Shown: piece by piece, positions 62,571-64,000 of the stretch | How positions within the stretch are numbered: the first letter of the stretch is position 1 | Layout: the number at the start of each line of letters is the position of its first letter | NCBI GenBank assembly: GCA_023251875.1 | Contig: JAHEXY010000012.1 | Location: 80,111-144,110 of the forward strand | From: Bacteroidota bacterium | Lineage (GTDB): Bacteria; Bacteroidota; Bacteroidia; JAHEXY01 | Direction: 5' to 3' | DNA length: 64,000 nt | Translations under genes and position numbers: made by a program | Notes under the pieces: model-generated | Told to the model about the DNA's origin: nothing | Database searches by the model: none | What the model saw: only the letters and a program-made list of their open reading frames with translations

Positions 62571-63619
62571 GTGTTTTTACTTATTAAGTCGCCCCAAACT
62601 TGTGATAGTTTAAAATATCCATTCCATGCATTATTTTGAACATCTGTTATTTTAGGTCTTTCAAATTCCATTTTTTCACTTAAAATAAATACTTTCAATC
62701 GCATTTGTTCTGTTCCAATCCATCTTTTCACTTTTTCTTTAATTCTTTGGTCTTCTATTGCTTCAATTGAATCGTTGTCAACGATAAAACTGCTGTCGAT
62801 TTTATATAACGCAATTGAACAACCTTTACCTTTTAAATTTGAAAAATCAGTTATTCCATATTTGTCTGTAAGTAAGTCTTGAATTTTAAATACAGGGATT
62901 CTTGGAAGAAGATAGATTGCCTCCTTTAAACTTCTGTCTGCTGGGCAACAATATATATTCAATTCTTCAACTAAAGCATATGTGTCTCCGACTGGAGGGC
63001 AAAAAACTTCCTCCTCATAGGTCTTGATGAAATTTGAGTTCATAATTTCTTTTTTAAATGATGTTATTAGTTGTTCGTCAATGTCAGATAATATGTAGAT
63101 TATGTCTTGCCATTTTAGCGAAAAAATTTTAGTTAGTTGCTGCAACTTGTCTTGACTAAAGTATAACTTGTCTTTCGTTAGAGTAACCCCAATTTTATTA
63201 GTAATTGTATTGGTGTCTGAAAAAGCATTAGTGTCAAAATACTTTAATAATTGTTGAGTTATTGTCACGCTACTTATTTGTTTTAGGTATAAATTTTTAG
63301 CCTCTAAAATAATAAGTGTATTCTTGGTAGGTTCTGCATAATAAAGTATGATTGTTATGTCTCGTCTATTTTCAGGGAAGCTTACATTGTCTATACCTAA
63401 ATCAGGTTTTTGTTCTGCTGAAATAAATGTCCGATTATAATTTGAGTCAATTGATGGGTCAATAATTGTCAATAGTTTTAAAAGCAGGTCGTTTGAATAA
63501 TGTAATAAAAAGGCTAATGATTTTGTTAAATCGGGTTCTGTCCGCCCAATAATGGAAAAAATTGAGTCGGATTGATTTGATGTCTTATCCTTAGAATAAA
63601 TTTTAAAAATACTTTTCAT
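62561..63619 (-). CDS. Unknown protein with PD-(D/E)XK-like core
   Basis: 352 residues, cytoplasmic. The N-terminal ~120 residues have AEQKPDLGID near 68-77, RRDITIILYYAE with D87 and then TLIILEAKN with E106-A-K108. This is the D...ExK layout of restriction-like nucleases. The remainder is strand- and helix-rich with no motif I know (DTYALVEELNIYCCPADRSL, KVKRWIGTEQMRLKVFILS). It is the first cassette-like gene in reading order and ends inside attC-like palindrome 2. Confidence 0.6.
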   Translation of the reverse strand: MKSIFKIYSKDKTSNQSDSIFSIIGRTEPDLTKSLAFLLHYSNDLLLKLLTIIDPSIDSNYNRTFISAEQKPDLGIDNVSFPENRRDITIILYYAEPTKNTLIILEAKNLYLKQISSVTITQQLLKYFDTNAFSDTNTITNKIGVTLTKDKLYFSQDKLQQLTKIFSLKWQDIIYILSDIDEQLITSFKKEIMNSNFIKTYEEEVFCPPVGDTYALVEELNIYCCPADRSLKEAIYLLPRIPVFKIQDLLTDKYGITDFSNLKGKGCSIALYKIDSSFIVDNDSIEAIEDQRIKEKVKRWIGTEQMRLKVFILSEKMEFERPKITDVQNNAWNGYFKLSQVWGDLISKNTNA

Positions 63620-63858
63620 TTATTGTAGGTCTTTTAACATGACGCATAATATTCTTATATACGCAATCAATTACGGGTTATTTGATTTTTGGGCTATTTA
63701 CTCAAATAATTTCGTTTAATTTACAATTAAGTACAAGATAAAATAAAAAAGATGTAATGGCGCCCATTTTTTTAATACTATCATTTCGAACTTTCCCTTT
63801 CCATTAAATCTAGCCCATTTTGATTAATATATTTTTCAATATCATATTGTTATAGATG

Positions 63859-64000
63859 TTATTTATCTCCTTTATAAAACCTCTCCAACACCTCCAACAT
63901 TTCAGGCGTTAATAACTCTTTTGCATTTTCAATAATTGGTAATGGTATTTCTTAAAAAAATGCTTCGGTAGCCAAATATATTCACATTGAATTTCATGCC
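63859..64000 (-). pseudogene. Frameshifted gene tail at right edge
   Basis: On the minus strand one frame reads HEIQCEYIWLPKHFF and a second continues EIPLPIIENAKELLTPEMLE and VLERFYKGDK with a stop at 63859. The two join through one missing base at the homopolymer TTTTTTTAAGAAA. Either a real frameshift or a sequencing error. The start lies outside the window. The gap 63620-63858 shows nothing else. Confidence 0.45.

Noticed and set aside
1-64000. tRNA and rRNA genes
   Set aside because: Scanned by eye for cloverleaf arms, GTTCRANNC-type T loops and conserved rRNA stretches; none convincing.

Overview
The window comes from an AT-rich member of the Bacteroidota. Supporting signs are several secreted proteins with type IX secretion (T9SS type A) C-terminal domains, PKD and FG-GAP repeat surface proteins, bare TAnnTTTG promoter boxes, weak ribosome binding sites, frequent TTG starts, a DUF4783-nadC-rlmH neighbourhood and a TonB-PstS-TPR gene train. 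No tRNA, rRNA or CRISPR array was seen. Genus cannot be assigned.

Layout. 1-8.5 kb: a giant PKD protein running off the left edge, translationally coupled to an outer-membrane-type protein, then the DUF4783-nadC-suhB-mnmD operon and divergent rlmH. 8.5-16 kb: two glycosyltransferases around a sulfotransferase, rsmG, an ECF sigma factor overlapping a family 2 glycosyltransferase, and an MFS exporter. 16-29 kb: secreted or surface proteins, plus a nucleotidyltransferase, a GxxExxY gene inside a 25-bp inverted repeat, and malate dehydrogenase. 29-35 kb: kup, TPR, PstS-like, small membrane protein and tonB. 35.6-42.6 kb: a receiver-only regulator, YaiO-type barrel, membrane-anchored unknown, processive family 2 glycosyltransferase, HEAT protein and CotH protein, which together look like an exopolysaccharide system. 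42.7-50.4 kb: topA, a higBA toxin-antitoxin pair, a DEAD-box helicase, twin small membrane proteins, a second CotH-like protein and asd.

50.8-64 kb is an accessory region. It holds an AlbA_2 regulator with a 12-bp tandem repeat and a decayed copy of its 3' end, broken gene fragments, a short tyrosine recombinase, a WYL regulator, a tight six-gene operon of mostly unrecognised proteins, PD-(D/E)XK-like proteins, and a DUF262/DUF1524 (GmrSD-like) gene. That last gene lies between two long imperfect palindromes organised like integron attC sites, with the stop codon of the preceding gene inside each palindrome.

Dispersed small repeats are abundant. Family A is a CCTCTCCC...GGGAGAGG hairpin and family B has TTTCTAAAAATT...AATTTTTAGAAA ends. 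One family A copy sits in frame inside mnmD. A 95-bp leader is duplicated directly in front of two unrelated exported-protein genes. Most promising leads: the attC-like cassettes, the six-gene unknown operon, the polysaccharide cluster, and the in-frame repeat in mnmD.
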